A DNA stretch of 64,000 nt, taken from Pseudomonas alkylphenolica (lineage in GTDB: Bacteria > Pseudomonadota > Gammaproteobacteria > Pseudomonadales > Pseudomonadaceae). Below the pieces are notes generated by a model. It had not been told where the DNA came from. It worked only from the letters and a program-made list of their open reading frames with translations, and did no database searches. Location: NCBI RefSeq assembly GCF_004025535.1, contig NZ_QJRG01000049.1, forward strand, positions 651,377 through 715,376, given 5' to 3'. A program made the position numbers and the translations under genes. Each line of letters begins with the position of its first letter. Position 1 is the first letter of the stretch. Of this stretch, positions 8,173 to 16,892 are shown piece after piece.

Positions 8173-8964
8173 TCAGCAGGGCAGGAAGTGACCGCCGTTG
8201 GCGTCCAGTTGCGCGCCGGTAATGACCTTGGCGTAGTCGCTGGCCAGGAACAGGGCGGCCATGGCGCAGTCGCCGTCATCGGGGATCTTGCGCAAGGCAA
8301 TCTGCCCGGCAACCTGGTCGACCAGCGTCGCCATCGGCACGCCCTGGCGCTTGGCTTCACCCTCGAAGTAGCCGATCACCGGTGCGCCCCACATCCAGCC
8401 CATGAACGTGGAGTTGACGCGGATGCCGTACGGGCCAAGGTCCTGGGCCAGGTACTGCACGGCGGTTTTCAACGCGCCCTTGGAGACGGCATAGCCGGAC
8501 TCCAGCTGGTTGGGCATGCGGGTGGCCATGGTGTTGATCATGACGATGCTGCCCGACTGCTGCTTTTTCATCTGCCCGAGCACGGCCTGGGTCATCTGCA
8601 TGGTGCCGAACAGGTTGACGTCCATCGCCTTGCGCCAGTCGTCCATCGATGACTCGGAGGCACTGCCCCAGGCGCCATGGGCGTAGGCCGAGTTGATCAG
8701 TACGTCGATCTGACCGAAGTGCTCGACCGTCAGGTCGGCGAGGGTCTGGCACTGGTCGGCCTGGGCAATGTCGGTGGGGACTTTCAGTACCGGGGTGTTG
8801 TAGCCGGCGTCGCGGATGGCCTGTTCGGCCTGGTCCAGCTTGGCCGGGGTGCGGGTCGCGAGCACGATGGCCTTGGCCTGGAACTCGGCGGCACGCACGG
8901 CCAGCTTGATGCCCAGGCCTGGGCCGATTCCGGAAATGATGACGACTTTATCGTTGAGCAACAT
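8173..8964 (-). CDS. SDR family oxidoreductase
   Basis: A 263-residue SDR starting at ATG 8964 with AAGGA about 8 bp upstream. The cofactor loop is the slightly unusual ISGIGPGLGIKLA (residues 10-22). The catalytic segment reads SIVMINTMATRMPN then YAVSKGALKTA, so Tyr and Lys are present (YxxxK), but the usual Ser before them is replaced in MINTMA by Asn/Thr. The end motif GAQLDANGGHFLPC is normal. Redox of a hydroxyl or keto group on a ring system is likely. It sits between the two BaiE-like genes with an SRPBCC gene, all on the - strand with short gaps. Confidence 0.88.
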   Translation of the reverse strand: MLLNDKVVIISGIGPGLGIKLAVRAAEFQAKAIVLATRTPAKLDQAEQAIRDAGYNTPVLKVPTDIAQADQCQTLADLTVEHFGQIDVLINSAYAHGAWGSASESSMDDWRKAMDVNLFGTMQMTQAVLGQMKKQQSGSIVMINTMATRMPNQLESGYAVSKGALKTAVQYLAQDLGPYGIRVNSTFMGWMWGAPVIGYFEGEAKRQGVPMATLVDQVAGQIALRKIPDDGDCAMAALFLASDYAKVITGAQLDANGGHFLPC

Positions 8965-9001
8965 GGCAATGTCCTTCTTATTGTTATGACGGGAGTGGCG
9001 T

Positions 9002-9469
9002 TCAGGTACGGCTGGCGTGCAGTGCTTCGGCACGGCGTTTCAGGTCGAGGGCCATCTGGTCGAAACCGGTTTTTACCCAGGCACCGTGCTCGCGCATGAT
9101 CGTGTCCTGGTTCAGGCCGAGGAAAATGTCCGTGGTGAAGTAGCGGCAGCGGTTGGCATCGATGGCGGTGATGTATTGATCGCGACGCGCGGCGTCCATG
9201 TTTTCCGGGACCGGGCGCTGCTCCCAGGACAGCAGCCGCTCCGGGTCGCAGGCCACCAGGTATTCGAAGACCGGGACGGTTTCGCCGGTATCGGGGGTCA
9301 GTACCTGCATGTGCACCTCGTCGCCGATCTGCAGGCCGCACTTGATACTTGGGCAGAAGCTGTTCCACAGGTGGTAGTTGTCCAGGTCGGTCAGCACTTC
9401 CCAGACCACCCGCGCGGGGGCTTCAATCTCCACCGTGTGCGAAGTCACTATGTTTTCTGCTCTGGCCAT
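9002..9469 (-). CDS. SRPBCC (START-like) small-molecule binding protein
   Basis: A 155-residue protein starting MARAENIVTSHTVEIEAPARVVWEVLTDLDNYHLWNSFCP when read in pieces: the TVEIEAPARVVWEVLTDL beginning is diagnostic of the polyketide cyclase/SRPBCC fold, with a large hydrophobic cavity. It has no catalytic motif that can be assigned. It lies between the SDR (37 bp away) and the second BaiE-like gene (20 bp), so it is part of the same operon. A role as carrier, cyclase or hydrolase for a lipophilic intermediate is inferred only from fold and neighbours. Confidence 0.85.
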   Translation of the reverse strand: MARAENIVTSHTVEIEAPARVVWEVLTDLDNYHLWNSFCPSIKCGLQIGDEVHMQVLTPDTGETVPVFEYLVACDPERLLSWEQRPVPENMDAARRDQYITAIDANRCRYFTTDIFLGLNQDTIMREHGAWVKTGFDQMALDLKRRAEALHASRT

Positions 9470-9489
9470 GACGGTCTCCTGCTAAGCAT

Positions 9490-9945
9490 TCAGTTGATGG
9501 GCTTGGAGGTGATCTGCAGCTGTTCGCTCAAGGGCTGGATCGTCTCGAGCAGGGTTTCGTAGCCGGTCGCGGCAATCAGCCAGCGCCCGCCACGCTTGAT
9601 GTAGCGATCCTGGTAGATCGCGCTGCCGTGCATATGGGTGTTGTCTTCGAGGTTGATGAACACGTAGCTCAGGTACCAGAGGGCGGTGGCCTGGTCGCCA
9701 TCGACATCGATTTCCGGGGTGTGGCCGTTGTGGGTGGCCAGGCGGGTCTTGGTGAATGAGGTGCGGTAGAAGTCCAGCGCATCGCCCAGGCCATTGAGGT
9801 GAAACTCATAGGCAGGGCTTTTGAACGACAGGGCGACGTCCTCGGTGAGCATGCTCTGGAGCATGTCGAGGTTGCAGGTGTCGATGGCACGAAAGTAACG
9901 GGCCTTGAGCTGTTTGATCAGCTCGATGGCTTCTAGGTCCAACAT
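9490..9945 (-). CDS. BaiE-like NTF2/SnoaL-fold protein, diverged paralog
   Basis: A 151-residue paralog of the 7652-8107 product, the same length and with matching N-terminus (MLDLEAIELIKQLKARYFRAID) and C-terminus (QITSKPIN against NITSKPIN). The BaiE-like Tyr17, Asp22 and His72 are kept (KARYFRAID, THNGHTPEI). The residue matching BaiE Asp106 is Tyr94 (LWYLSYVF instead of RWYLNDVF), so the active site has changed. This suggests a different stereochemistry, a different reaction such as isomerisation, or a non-catalytic subunit in a hetero-oligomer. The start at ATG 9945 is preceded by AGGAGGC. Separated by 21 bp from the EthD gene upstream. Confidence 0.8.
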   Translation of the reverse strand: MLDLEAIELIKQLKARYFRAIDTCNLDMLQSMLTEDVALSFKSPAYEFHLNGLGDALDFYRTSFTKTRLATHNGHTPEIDVDGDQATALWYLSYVFINLEDNTHMHGSAIYQDRYIKRGGRWLIAATGYETLLETIQPLSEQLQITSKPIN

Positions 9946-9966
9946 GGGTAGCCTCCTTGGGGCAAC

Positions 9967-10683
9967 TCAGGCACTGAGCTGGTACTCGCTGGTCTGGATG
10001 CAGTCGATCTTGTCGAAGTCGATGAACCGGCTGGTCGATTCGTACATGGCCTGTTGGCGCTGTGCGCAGGTGTCCGGGTCGCCCAGGGCGGCGTAGAAAC
10101 CTTGCGGATTGCCGACGGCCTCGGGCGGGAAGTTTTCTTCGACGATGCCGTGCAGCAGCGGTGCGCCGAAAGACAGTGCGCGCACCACGGTGTTCTGCCG
10201 GTAGCCGAAGATCGACTGCAGCGGATAGGCATTGGGGCCGTGGCCGTTGCGCCAGGTGTCGTGCCATTGCTCGTAGCTCAGGCGGTGCGGCTTGTGCAGC
10301 AACGCCACCTGGTTCATGCCAGGGGTGCGCTGGCCGAGCGGCACCCGGAAGTGCGCGGCGCGCGCCTCACGTTCCTCGGGGTAGGGTTCGGACTCCACCA
10401 CCAGGTAAGCCTCCAGGCGGCTGCTCAACGGTGCGACGAGCGCCTTGATCGCTGGCCATTGCGAGGCGCTGTCCAGCCACACCGAGAGCAGCCCGTCGAG
10501 GGGCACGGCACTGTTGGTGATGCGCTGGGCAGCGGCGGCGGCCACCGCGTCATCGACCAGCATGACGCGGATGCTTTTTGCCCCGGCAGCGGTCAGGCCG
10601 TCGCGCAGGCCGAGCAGGTCCGCACGCCATTGCTCGGCGCTGGGTTGCTGCGGCTTCCACAGGGTCAACATGACTTTTTCCAT
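9967..10683 (-). CDS. EthD-domain (dimeric alpha-beta barrel) protein
   Basis: A 238-residue protein. The frame is open further upstream, but ATG 10683 with a GAGGAGG about 6 bp before it is clearly the start; the extension would overlap the sulfotransferase gene. The C-terminal half contains MNQVALLHKPHRLSYEQWHD and NGHGPNAYPL, typical EthD/dimeric ferredoxin-like features, and the length allows two such domains. Members bind or tautomerise small hydrophobic compounds, for example in polyketide or ether metabolism. Co-transcribed with sulfotransferase and BaiE-like genes; no specific reaction can be stated. Confidence 0.78.
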   Translation of the reverse strand: MEKVMLTLWKPQQPSAEQWRADLLGLRDGLTAAGAKSIRVMLVDDAVAAAAAQRITNSAVPLDGLLSVWLDSASQWPAIKALVAPLSSRLEAYLVVESEPYPEEREARAAHFRVPLGQRTPGMNQVALLHKPHRLSYEQWHDTWRNGHGPNAYPLQSIFGYRQNTVVRALSFGAPLLHGIVEENFPPEAVGNPQGFYAALGDPDTCAQRQQAMYESTSRFIDFDKIDCIQTSEYQLSA

Positions 10684-10703
10684 GCTTGCTCCTCCTCGCG
10701 CGG

Positions 10704-11891
10704 TCAGTGAGTGGCTTGCAAATGACGGGCACGATAGTCCGCGTAGTCGCGGGTCATCTGCGCTTCGTCGAGGCCGAAACGCTCCAGGCTGTAGGCATGA
10801 CTGGCACGTTTTTCCCGGCTGTTCTGCGCCAGCCAGACCTGCGCGTCGGCGCGGGCCTCGTCGGTGAACGGCAGGTTGGCAAAGGCGTAGACCTTCTCCA
10901 GCACCTGCAGCGGCTGGGTCACGGTGTCGGCAAAGTGGATGTCGAGAAAGCGCTCGGGCGCTTGCTGCTCGCGCACTTGCAGGGTGTGGCGGATGCCACG
11001 CGCCATGCGCGTGTTCCACTGCGCGCCGGCGGCTTTCGGGTCCGGGTTGTCGCTGTACATCTGCCACAGGGTGTGGGCCATGCTGGCCATCGACGGGATG
11101 GTTTGTGCCGGCTCGCGGTGAGTGAGGATCACCTGTGCCTTGGGGAAAACCTCCAGCAGCAGGTCCAGGGTGTGCAGGTGCTGGGGCGCCTTGAGCAGCC
11201 AGCGCTGGCCGGCCGGTTCACCGCGTTGCTGCTTCTGCCACTGCAAGAACTGCAGCATTTTTTTCAGCTGGGTGTAGACCGGCCGCTGGTCTTGCTGGTC
11301 CAGCCAGCGGGTGTAGCTGGGCACATTGACGTAGGCGTCCATGGCGCACATGAACGAATGTTCCATGAGCATAAACTCTTCGTCGCAGAGCATGGCATCC
11401 AGCGGGTGGATCGCGAGGATCTGCGGAATCACCTTGGCCATCAGCTCGACCTCGGCCTTGGCCTGGGCGATGCGCTTGTCCGGCGCGGCCAGGGTCTCGT
11501 CGGCCAGCGGTGCCGGAAAGCGGGTCTCCCACCAGGCGGCGGAGTAGAAACGCGGGTCAACTGCCAGGGTGCGCTGAAGCATGGTGGTGCCGGTGCGCGG
11601 CAGGCCGACGATGACCAGCGGATCGTCGATCGCTATTTCGGTGATGTGCGGGTAACGGCGCAGGTAGTCTTCCATGACCAGGCGGTTGACCAGTTGCCCT
11701 ACCAGCCGTTCTTCGAGCAAGTACAGGCCGGAAGCAGACAGGTCAGCTTCGCTGGCCAGGGCCTCGAGCAGTGCCTGCAGGGAGGCGCGGTAGTTGTCGT
11801 CGCCAAAGTTGGTCAGGCCGTTGGTACGCGCAATGGCGCTGTTCAGCAGCCTGTCGACGGTCAGGTCTTCAATGCGGGTCGGGGCGTTCAT
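10704..11891 (-). CDS. PAPS-dependent sulfotransferase
   Basis: A 395-residue sulfotransferase. The 5'-phosphosulfate loop is IVGLPRTGTTMLQRTLA and the 3'-phosphate binding strand/helix is VILTHREPAQTIPS. WETRFPAPLADE and RWLLKAPQHLHTLD are further family landmarks (K and H near the acceptor site). The start ATG 11891 overlaps the DUF1214 stop by ATGA, with GGAGGTGG just upstream, so the two are translationally coupled. The family moves sulfate from PAPS to a hydroxyl or amine of a small molecule, releasing PAP. The adjacent CysD/CysNC (PAPS synthesis) and divergent CysQ (PAP removal) make this a dedicated module. The acceptor is inferred to be a polycyclic alcohol because of the KshA-like and BaiE-like neighbours. 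Confidence 0.9.
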   Translation of the reverse strand: MNAPTRIEDLTVDRLLNSAIARTNGLTNFGDDNYRASLQALLEALASEADLSASGLYLLEERLVGQLVNRLVMEDYLRRYPHITEIAIDDPLVIVGLPRTGTTMLQRTLAVDPRFYSAAWWETRFPAPLADETLAAPDKRIAQAKAEVELMAKVIPQILAIHPLDAMLCDEEFMLMEHSFMCAMDAYVNVPSYTRWLDQQDQRPVYTQLKKMLQFLQWQKQQRGEPAGQRWLLKAPQHLHTLDLLLEVFPKAQVILTHREPAQTIPSMASMAHTLWQMYSDNPDPKAAGAQWNTRMARGIRHTLQVREQQAPERFLDIHFADTVTQPLQVLEKVYAFANLPFTDEARADAQVWLAQNSREKRASHAYSLERFGLDEAQMTRDYADYRARHLQATH

Positions 11892-13000
11892 ACCACCTCC
11901 GCAACGGCAGCCACGTGTACCACGCGGGTGGTCGGGTGGCATTGCTCATCGGCGCCGACCCAGCGCAGGCACATCGTGCCCTGGCGCACGCCAGCGGTTT
12001 GCAGCCAGTTGCTGACACCGGGGTCCTGCTCGCTGAGCACCAGCGTGACGCCACCGTTGTCGTCGTAGCGGGCCTGGTGCTTGTTGATGCAGATCTGGTG
12101 GTAGCGGTAGTCCAGTGATTCCATCCAGTAGTTGTTGATCTGCAGGTTCCAGAAGTCGCAGTCCGGCACTTTGTCGATGTGGATGACCAGCGCTTCGTCC
12201 GCGGCCAGCGCCCAGTGCGAGTGGTAGTAGAAAATGTTCGGATCACCACCCACCGACTGGCACAGGGCCTGGTTGGCCGGGGGCAGCTGGTTGCTGTGCG
12301 GCAGGTAGCTTTGGCTCCAGTCGGCGAACAGCCGGGCGGTGTTTTCGACAAAGCTCGACACCCGCGCCAGGCCCTGCTGGAATGTAGCCGGGTCAAGGGC
12401 CTGCGGCTTGCTGTCGGTGCCAATGCGTTCGATGCTGAGCTTGGCCGGTACTTCGCTGCGGCGGTCAAGGAAGGTCTGGCGGACGATCAGGGCGTTGGTG
12501 GCGTCTTCCATTTTCAGCCAGTTGCCCGGTTGCGGTTCGCGGCTGAGGATGATTTCAAAGTTGCCCTGGGCATCGACCTGCAACTGGCTGGCATCGATGA
12601 AGCCGGTCTGGACCAGGGTACCGTCGGTTTCATAGCCGCCTTTCTGGGTGCCGAAACTCAGGTAGGCAACACTGCCGCGCTGGCCTTTGATGCGGTATTG
12701 CAGGGTGCCGTCGAGGCGCGAGTACTCGTAGAGGTTGTCCGGGTTGTCGGCACCGATCTTCGCGGTCTCGTGGGAGGTCTTGAAGAAGCTGGGGAATGCC
12801 GGGTCGGCAAACTCGATGTGCATTTCCAGACCAATGCGCAGCAGGCGCGTGAGGTAGCGGAAGCCTTCGGCGCGGGTGGCCGCATCGGCCGGTGCTTCGG
12901 GGCGCAGGATCTGCTCGCCGCAACGCTTGAGGTGGTCGCAAAAGCTGGCCCAGGTCTGGCCGTCCAACAGCTGTTGTTCGTCAATAGAGCTGATTGTCAT
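11888..13000 (-). CDS. DUF1214-domain protein
   Basis: A 370-residue cytoplasmic-looking protein (no signal peptide) starting at ATG 13000. The C-terminal third, from FEIILSREPQPGNWL through DFWNLQINNYWMESLDY and NGGVTLVLSEQDPGVSNW, is the DUF1214 beta-sandwich signature. The N-terminal third is helical (RYLTRLLRIGLEMHIEFADPAFPSF). DUF1214 proteins often accompany sulfotransferase and hydrophobic-compound genes, but their biochemical role is not established. Here the gene overlaps the sulfotransferase by 4 bp, a strong hint that the two act on the same compound or in one complex. It lies 74 bp downstream of the CysNC stop. Confidence 0.8.
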   Translation of the reverse strand: MTISSIDEQQLLDGQTWASFCDHLKRCGEQILRPEAPADAATRAEGFRYLTRLLRIGLEMHIEFADPAFPSFFKTSHETAKIGADNPDNLYEYSRLDGTLQYRIKGQRGSVAYLSFGTQKGGYETDGTLVQTGFIDASQLQVDAQGNFEIILSREPQPGNWLKMEDATNALIVRQTFLDRRSEVPAKLSIERIGTDSKPQALDPATFQQGLARVSSFVENTARLFADWSQSYLPHSNQLPPANQALCQSVGGDPNIFYYHSHWALAADEALVIHIDKVPDCDFWNLQINNYWMESLDYRYHQICINKHQARYDDNGGVTLVLSEQDPGVSNWLQTAGVRQGTMCLRWVGADEQCHPTTRVVHVAAVAEVV

Positions 13001-13074
13001 TGTTAGACTCTCTTGATTGGGCGGGCACCGCCGCAGCGGTGCCCGGTTCAAGCCCGGCGTACCGGGCGACGGGG

Positions 13075-14988
13075 TCAGAAATCCTTGCTGATGATGCCGC
13101 GCTCGATCAGCACGGTAAGGATGCGGTCCACCGCGCCCTCCGGCGTCAGCTTGCTGGTCTCGATATGGATGTCCGGCTTGCTCGGCACCTCGTAAGGCGA
13201 GTCGATGCCGGTGAAGTTCTTCAGCTCGCCGCGGCGCACTTTCTTGTACAGGCCCTTGGGGTCACGCTCTTCGGCGACGGCCAGCGGCGTGTCGACGAAA
13301 ATCTCGATGAACTCGCCGTCCTGCAGCAGCCCGCGCGCCATCTCGCGCTCGGAGCGGAACGGCGAGATGAAGGCGGTCAACACAATCATCCCGGCATCGA
13401 CGAACAGCTTGGACACCTCGGCGACCCGGCGGATGTTTTCCACGCGGTCGGCATCGGTGAAGCCCAGGTCGCGGTTCAGGCCGTGGCGCACGTTGTCGCC
13501 ATCGAGCAGGTAGGTGTGCCGGCCACGGGCGTAGAGGCGGGTTTCCAGGAGGTTGGCGATGGCCGATTTACCGGCACCCGACAACCCGGTGAACCACAGC
13601 AGCACCGGCTGCTGGCCCATCTGTTCGGCGCGGGCCTTCTTGTTCACATCCACGTGCTGCATGTGGATGTTCTGCGAGCGACGCAGCGAGAACTCGATCA
13701 GGCCGGCACCGACGGTGGCATTGGTCAGGCGGTCGATGAGGATGAAACTGCCGGTTTCACGGTTGTCCTGGTAGGGATCGAACGCGATCGGCTGGCTGGT
13801 GAACAGGTTGCACACACCGATTTCGTTCAGCGCCAGTTCCTTGGCCGCCAGGTGCTCCATGGTGTTGACGTTGATCTTGTACTTGGGCACCGCGAGGGTG
13901 ACCGACAGGGTCTTGCCGCCAATCTTCATCAGGTAGGGGCGACCAGCGAGCATGGCCTGCTCGTGCATCCAGATCAGGCTGACCTGGAATTGGTCGGCGA
14001 CGCTGGCCAGGTCGTCGGCGGTGGACAGCACATCACCGCGGCTGCAATCGACTTCGTCGGTCAGGGTCAGGGTGATGGACTGGCCGGCGACGGCCTGTTG
14101 CAGGTCACCGTCGAGGGTGACGATGCGCGAGATCCGGCTCTCTTGCCCGGCCGGCAACACCCGCACACGGTCGCCGGGGCGCACCACGCCGCTGGCGATG
14201 GTGCCGGTGAAGCCACGGAAATCCAGGTTGGGGCGGTTGACCCACTGCACCGGCATGCGGAACGACAGTTTCTGCTGGCGCGCCTCGTCGATCTCGACCG
14301 TTTCCAGGTAGCCCATCAGCGTGGTACCGCGGTACCAGGGCATGTGCTCGCTTTGTTCGGTGATGTTTTCACCGCGCAGCGCCGACATCGGGATGGCGGT
14401 GACATCGTGCAGGTTGATCTGCTTGGCGAAGGCGCGATAGTCGTCGACGATGGCGTTGAAGACTTTTTCCGAGTAGTCCATCAGGTCCATCTTGTTGACC
14501 GCCAGCACCACTTTGCGAATACCGATCAGCGACGCCAGGTAGCTGTGACGCCGGGACTGGGTGAGCACGCCGCGCCGGGCGTCGATCATCACCACGGCGA
14601 CGTCGGCGGTGGAGGCGCCGGTGACCATGTTGCGGGTGTACTGCTCATGGCCCGGGGTGTCGGCAACGATGAACTTGCGCCGTTCGGTGGAGAAGAAGCG
14701 GTATGCCACGTCGATGGTGATGCCTTGCTCGCGCTCGGCGGCGAGGCCGTCCACGAGCAGCGCAAAGTCCAGCTCGCCGCCCTGTGTGCCGTCCTTTTTC
14801 GAGTCGGCCTCCAGCGCTTCCATCTGGTCTTCGAAGAGCATTTTCGAATCGTAGAGCAGGCGCCCGATCAGGGTGCTCTTGCCATCGTCGACACTGCCGC
14901 AGGTGATGAAGCGCAGCAGGCTCTTGTGCTCGTGCGCCTTGAGGTATTGGCCGATATCCTCGGCGATCAGGTTGGATACGTGCGCCAT
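13075..14988 (-). CDS. cysNC: Bifunctional sulfate adenylyltransferase subunit 1 / APS kinase (CysNC)
   Basis: A 637-residue fusion. Residues 1-440 are the CysN GTPase: P-loop GSVDDGKSTLIGRLLYDS, switch DTPGHEQYTRNM and NKMD. Residues 455-637 are APS kinase: P-loop GLSGAGKSAIANLLE, then DGDNVRHGLNRDLGF, and ENIRRVAEVSKL. With CysD it makes APS from sulfate and ATP, and the kinase domain converts APS to PAPS. Its start overlaps the CysD stop (ATGA at 14990-14987), so the pair is coupled. Pseudomonads normally have a housekeeping cysD-cysNC pair; whether this is a second copy must be checked in the full genome, but its location in a sulfotransferase operon argues for a dedicated PAPS supply. 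Confidence 0.96.
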   Translation of the reverse strand: MAHVSNLIAEDIGQYLKAHEHKSLLRFITCGSVDDGKSTLIGRLLYDSKMLFEDQMEALEADSKKDGTQGGELDFALLVDGLAAEREQGITIDVAYRFFSTERRKFIVADTPGHEQYTRNMVTGASTADVAVVMIDARRGVLTQSRRHSYLASLIGIRKVVLAVNKMDLMDYSEKVFNAIVDDYRAFAKQINLHDVTAIPMSALRGENITEQSEHMPWYRGTTLMGYLETVEIDEARQQKLSFRMPVQWVNRPNLDFRGFTGTIASGVVRPGDRVRVLPAGQESRISRIVTLDGDLQQAVAGQSITLTLTDEVDCSRGDVLSTADDLASVADQFQVSLIWMHEQAMLAGRPYLMKIGGKTLSVTLAVPKYKINVNTMEHLAAKELALNEIGVCNLFTSQPIAFDPYQDNRETGSFILIDRLTNATVGAGLIEFSLRRSQNIHMQHVDVNKKARAEQMGQQPVLLWFTGLSGAGKSAIANLLETRLYARGRHTYLLDGDNVRHGLNRDLGFTDADRVENIRRVAEVSKLFVDAGMIVLTAFISPFRSEREMARGLLQDGEFIEIFVDTPLAVAEERDPKGLYKKVRRGELKNFTGIDSPYEVPSKPDIHIETSKLTPEGAVDRILTVLIERGIISKDF

Positions 14989-16892
14989 CAGAAATACCCC
15001 TCTTGTTTTTTCTTCTCCATCGAGGCCGCTGCGTCGTGGTCGATCATGCGTCCCTGGCGCTCGGAGGTGCGGGTCAGGAGCATTTCCTGAATGATTTTCG
15101 GCAGGGTGTCGGCCTCGGACTCGACGGCACCGGTGAGCGGGTAGCAGCCCAGGGTGCGAAAGCGCACGTTGCGGATCATCGGCACTTCACCGGGGTTCAG
15201 CGGCATGCGCTCGTCATCGACCATGATCAGCATGCCGTCGCGCTCCACCACCGGCCGCGGGGCGGCGAAGTACAGCGGTACGATCGGGATGTTTTCCAGG
15301 TGGATGTATTGCCAGATGTCCAGCTCGGTCCAGTTCGACAGCGGGAACACGCGGATCGACTCACCCTTGTGTTTGCGCGTGTTGTACAGGTGCCAGAGTT
15401 CCGGACGCTGGTTCTTCGGGTCCCAGCGGTGCTGGTCGGAACGGAAGGAAAAGATCCGCTCCTTGGCCCGCGATTTCTCCTCGTCACGGCGTGCGCCACC
15501 GAACGCTGCATCGAAACCGTAGTGGTCCAGCGCCTGTTTCAGGCCCTCGGTCTTCATGATGTCGGTGTGGATTTGCGAGCCGTGCTTGAACGGGCTGATG
15601 CCCATTTCAATGCCTTCGGGGTTGGTGTGGGTCAGCAGGTCGACATTGAGCTTGGCCACCATCTGGTCGCGAAAGCGGTACATCTCCTGGAATTTCCAGG
15701 TGGTATCGACATGCAGCAACGGGAAGGGTGGTTTGGCCGGGTAGAACGCCTTCATCGCCAGGTGCAGCATGACCGCGCTGTCTTTGCCGATGGAGTAGAG
15801 CATGACCGGGTTGTCGGCTTCTGCGACGACCTCGCGCATTGCCTGGATGCTTTCGGCTTCCAGTCGTTGCAGGTGGGTAAGCGTCATGGATTTTCCTCTC
15901 GCTTTTTGTTGTTGTCGTTTTTCAACGTACAACCGCTGCGATTCGGACTTATGCGCGAGTTGATGTTTTAACATCAGGCGCAGCATCTGCAGCATGGGGT
16001 CGACGCGTTGGGGGGGAACGGCCGCCGCAGGCGCGTCGTCATGGCTGACGCGCGCGGCTTGCTGACTGATATGGGTCGCCAGTTCCTGGGCGCCGCTGAG
16101 CATTGCGCTGGCTTCGGGCAGGTGGAACAGATGCAACTGTTCCGTGCGTTCGCCCGCCCAGGTGGTGAAGGTGGCGGCGCGTTGCCAGTGCATGCCCGAG
16201 AGCAGGGCAAACACTTTGCGCTCAGCCGAACGGCACAGGCGGTCGAAGAACTCGCCCAGGTGCGGGGCGCGCAAGCCGTCTTCGTAAGGCAGCCACAGCA
16301 CCTTGCCGCGATTGCTGACGGCGCGTAGCACGCCGTGGCTGAGCTTGCCCTGGGCATTGCGTGCGCCGTAGTCGTCGATCCAGTGGATCTCGCCGTTCTG
16401 CGTGCGGGCCTGTTCGAGGATGTCCCGGTAGGTGCTGCGGTACCAGCGCTGCACTGACAGCGATGCCTTGGCAATGCGCTTGGCCGGGCGCTCGGCATTC
16501 AGTTGCCAGCGTTGCAGGTAGTGGGCGGCGGTGCGCTCCGGCAGGTCGATAGCGTGCAGACGCTTGACCAGGGCCTGCATTGCTTCCAGTTGCCAGAGCA
16601 AAAACGGTAACTGGTGGTGCTCCGGCGCTGTGCTGACCAGCAACAGATAGACGTGTTGCTCCTGCTCGGCCGAGAGACTGCGGCCTTCACCTTGCTTGCG
16701 CCCGCGCTCGCGGACCGGCACGGCACTCCAGCCGCCGGCTTGCCAGGCCTTGTAGGCGGCGATGATGGTCGGCGATGAAAGACCGGTGTCCAGGCTGATG
16801 GCCTTGAGCGTGCTACCGCCGATGCGCAGTTGCACGGCACGCAAGCGGAGCTGGTTGATCTGCGCAACGGAGAGCGGATTGCCGTGGGGCAC
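14988..16892 (-). CDS. cysD: CysD (sulfate adenylyltransferase subunit 2) fused to an N-terminal IS630-transposase-like domain
   Basis: A single open frame of 634 codons. Residues 336-634 are a normal CysD: MTLTHLQRLEAESI start, PP-loop ATP-binding SIGKDSAVMLHLA, HVDTTWKF, GGARRDEEKSRAKERIFSFR and the KKKQEGYF end. Residues 1-335 look like an IS630-type transposase: HTH (LKAISLDTGLSSPTIIAAYKAW), RGRKQGEGRSLS linker, and a DDE-like core (GEIHWIDDYGARN and VFALLSGMHWQR) whose acidic residues look degraded. The long form starts at GTG 16892 behind AGGAG. An internal ATG at 15887 (14988-15887, 299 aa) has AGAGGA at ideal spacing and would give ordinary CysD alone, so both a fusion and a separate CysD could be made. 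Such an N-terminal extension is not normal for CysD. Confidence 0.88.
   Translation of the reverse strand: MPHGNPLSVAQINQLRLRAVQLRIGGSTLKAISLDTGLSSPTIIAAYKAWQAGGWSAVPVRERGRKQGEGRSLSAEQEQHVYLLLVSTAPEHHQLPFLLWQLEAMQALVKRLHAIDLPERTAAHYLQRWQLNAERPAKRIAKASLSVQRWYRSTYRDILEQARTQNGEIHWIDDYGARNAQGKLSHGVLRAVSNRGKVLWLPYEDGLRAPHLGEFFDRLCRSAERKVFALLSGMHWQRAATFTTWAGERTEQLHLFHLPEASAMLSGAQELATHISQQAARVSHDDAPAAAVPPQRVDPMLQMLRLMLKHQLAHKSESQRLYVEKRQQQKARGKSMTLTHLQRLEAESIQAMREVVAEADNPVMLYSIGKDSAVMLHLAMKAFYPAKPPFPLLHVDTTWKFQEMYRFRDQMVAKLNVDLLTHTNPEGIEMGISPFKHGSQIHTDIMKTEGLKQALDHYGFDAAFGGARRDEEKSRAKERIFSFRSDQHRWDPKNQRPELWHLYNTRKHKGESIRVFPLSNWTELDIWQYIHLENIPIVPLYFAAPRPVVERDGMLIMVDDERMPLNPGEVPMIRNVRFRTLGCYPLTGAVESEADTLPKIIQEMLLTRTSERQGRMIDHDAAASMEKKKQEGYF

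Noticed and set aside
9967..11067. Longer 366-codon version of the EthD-domain gene
   Set aside because: The extension lies inside the sulfotransferase gene, while ATG 10683 has a perfect GAGGAGG upstream.
12994..15090. Very long + strand open frame (about 698 codons) opposite cysNC
   Set aside because: It is a GC-rich antisense shadow; the - strand protein has all CysN and APS kinase motifs.
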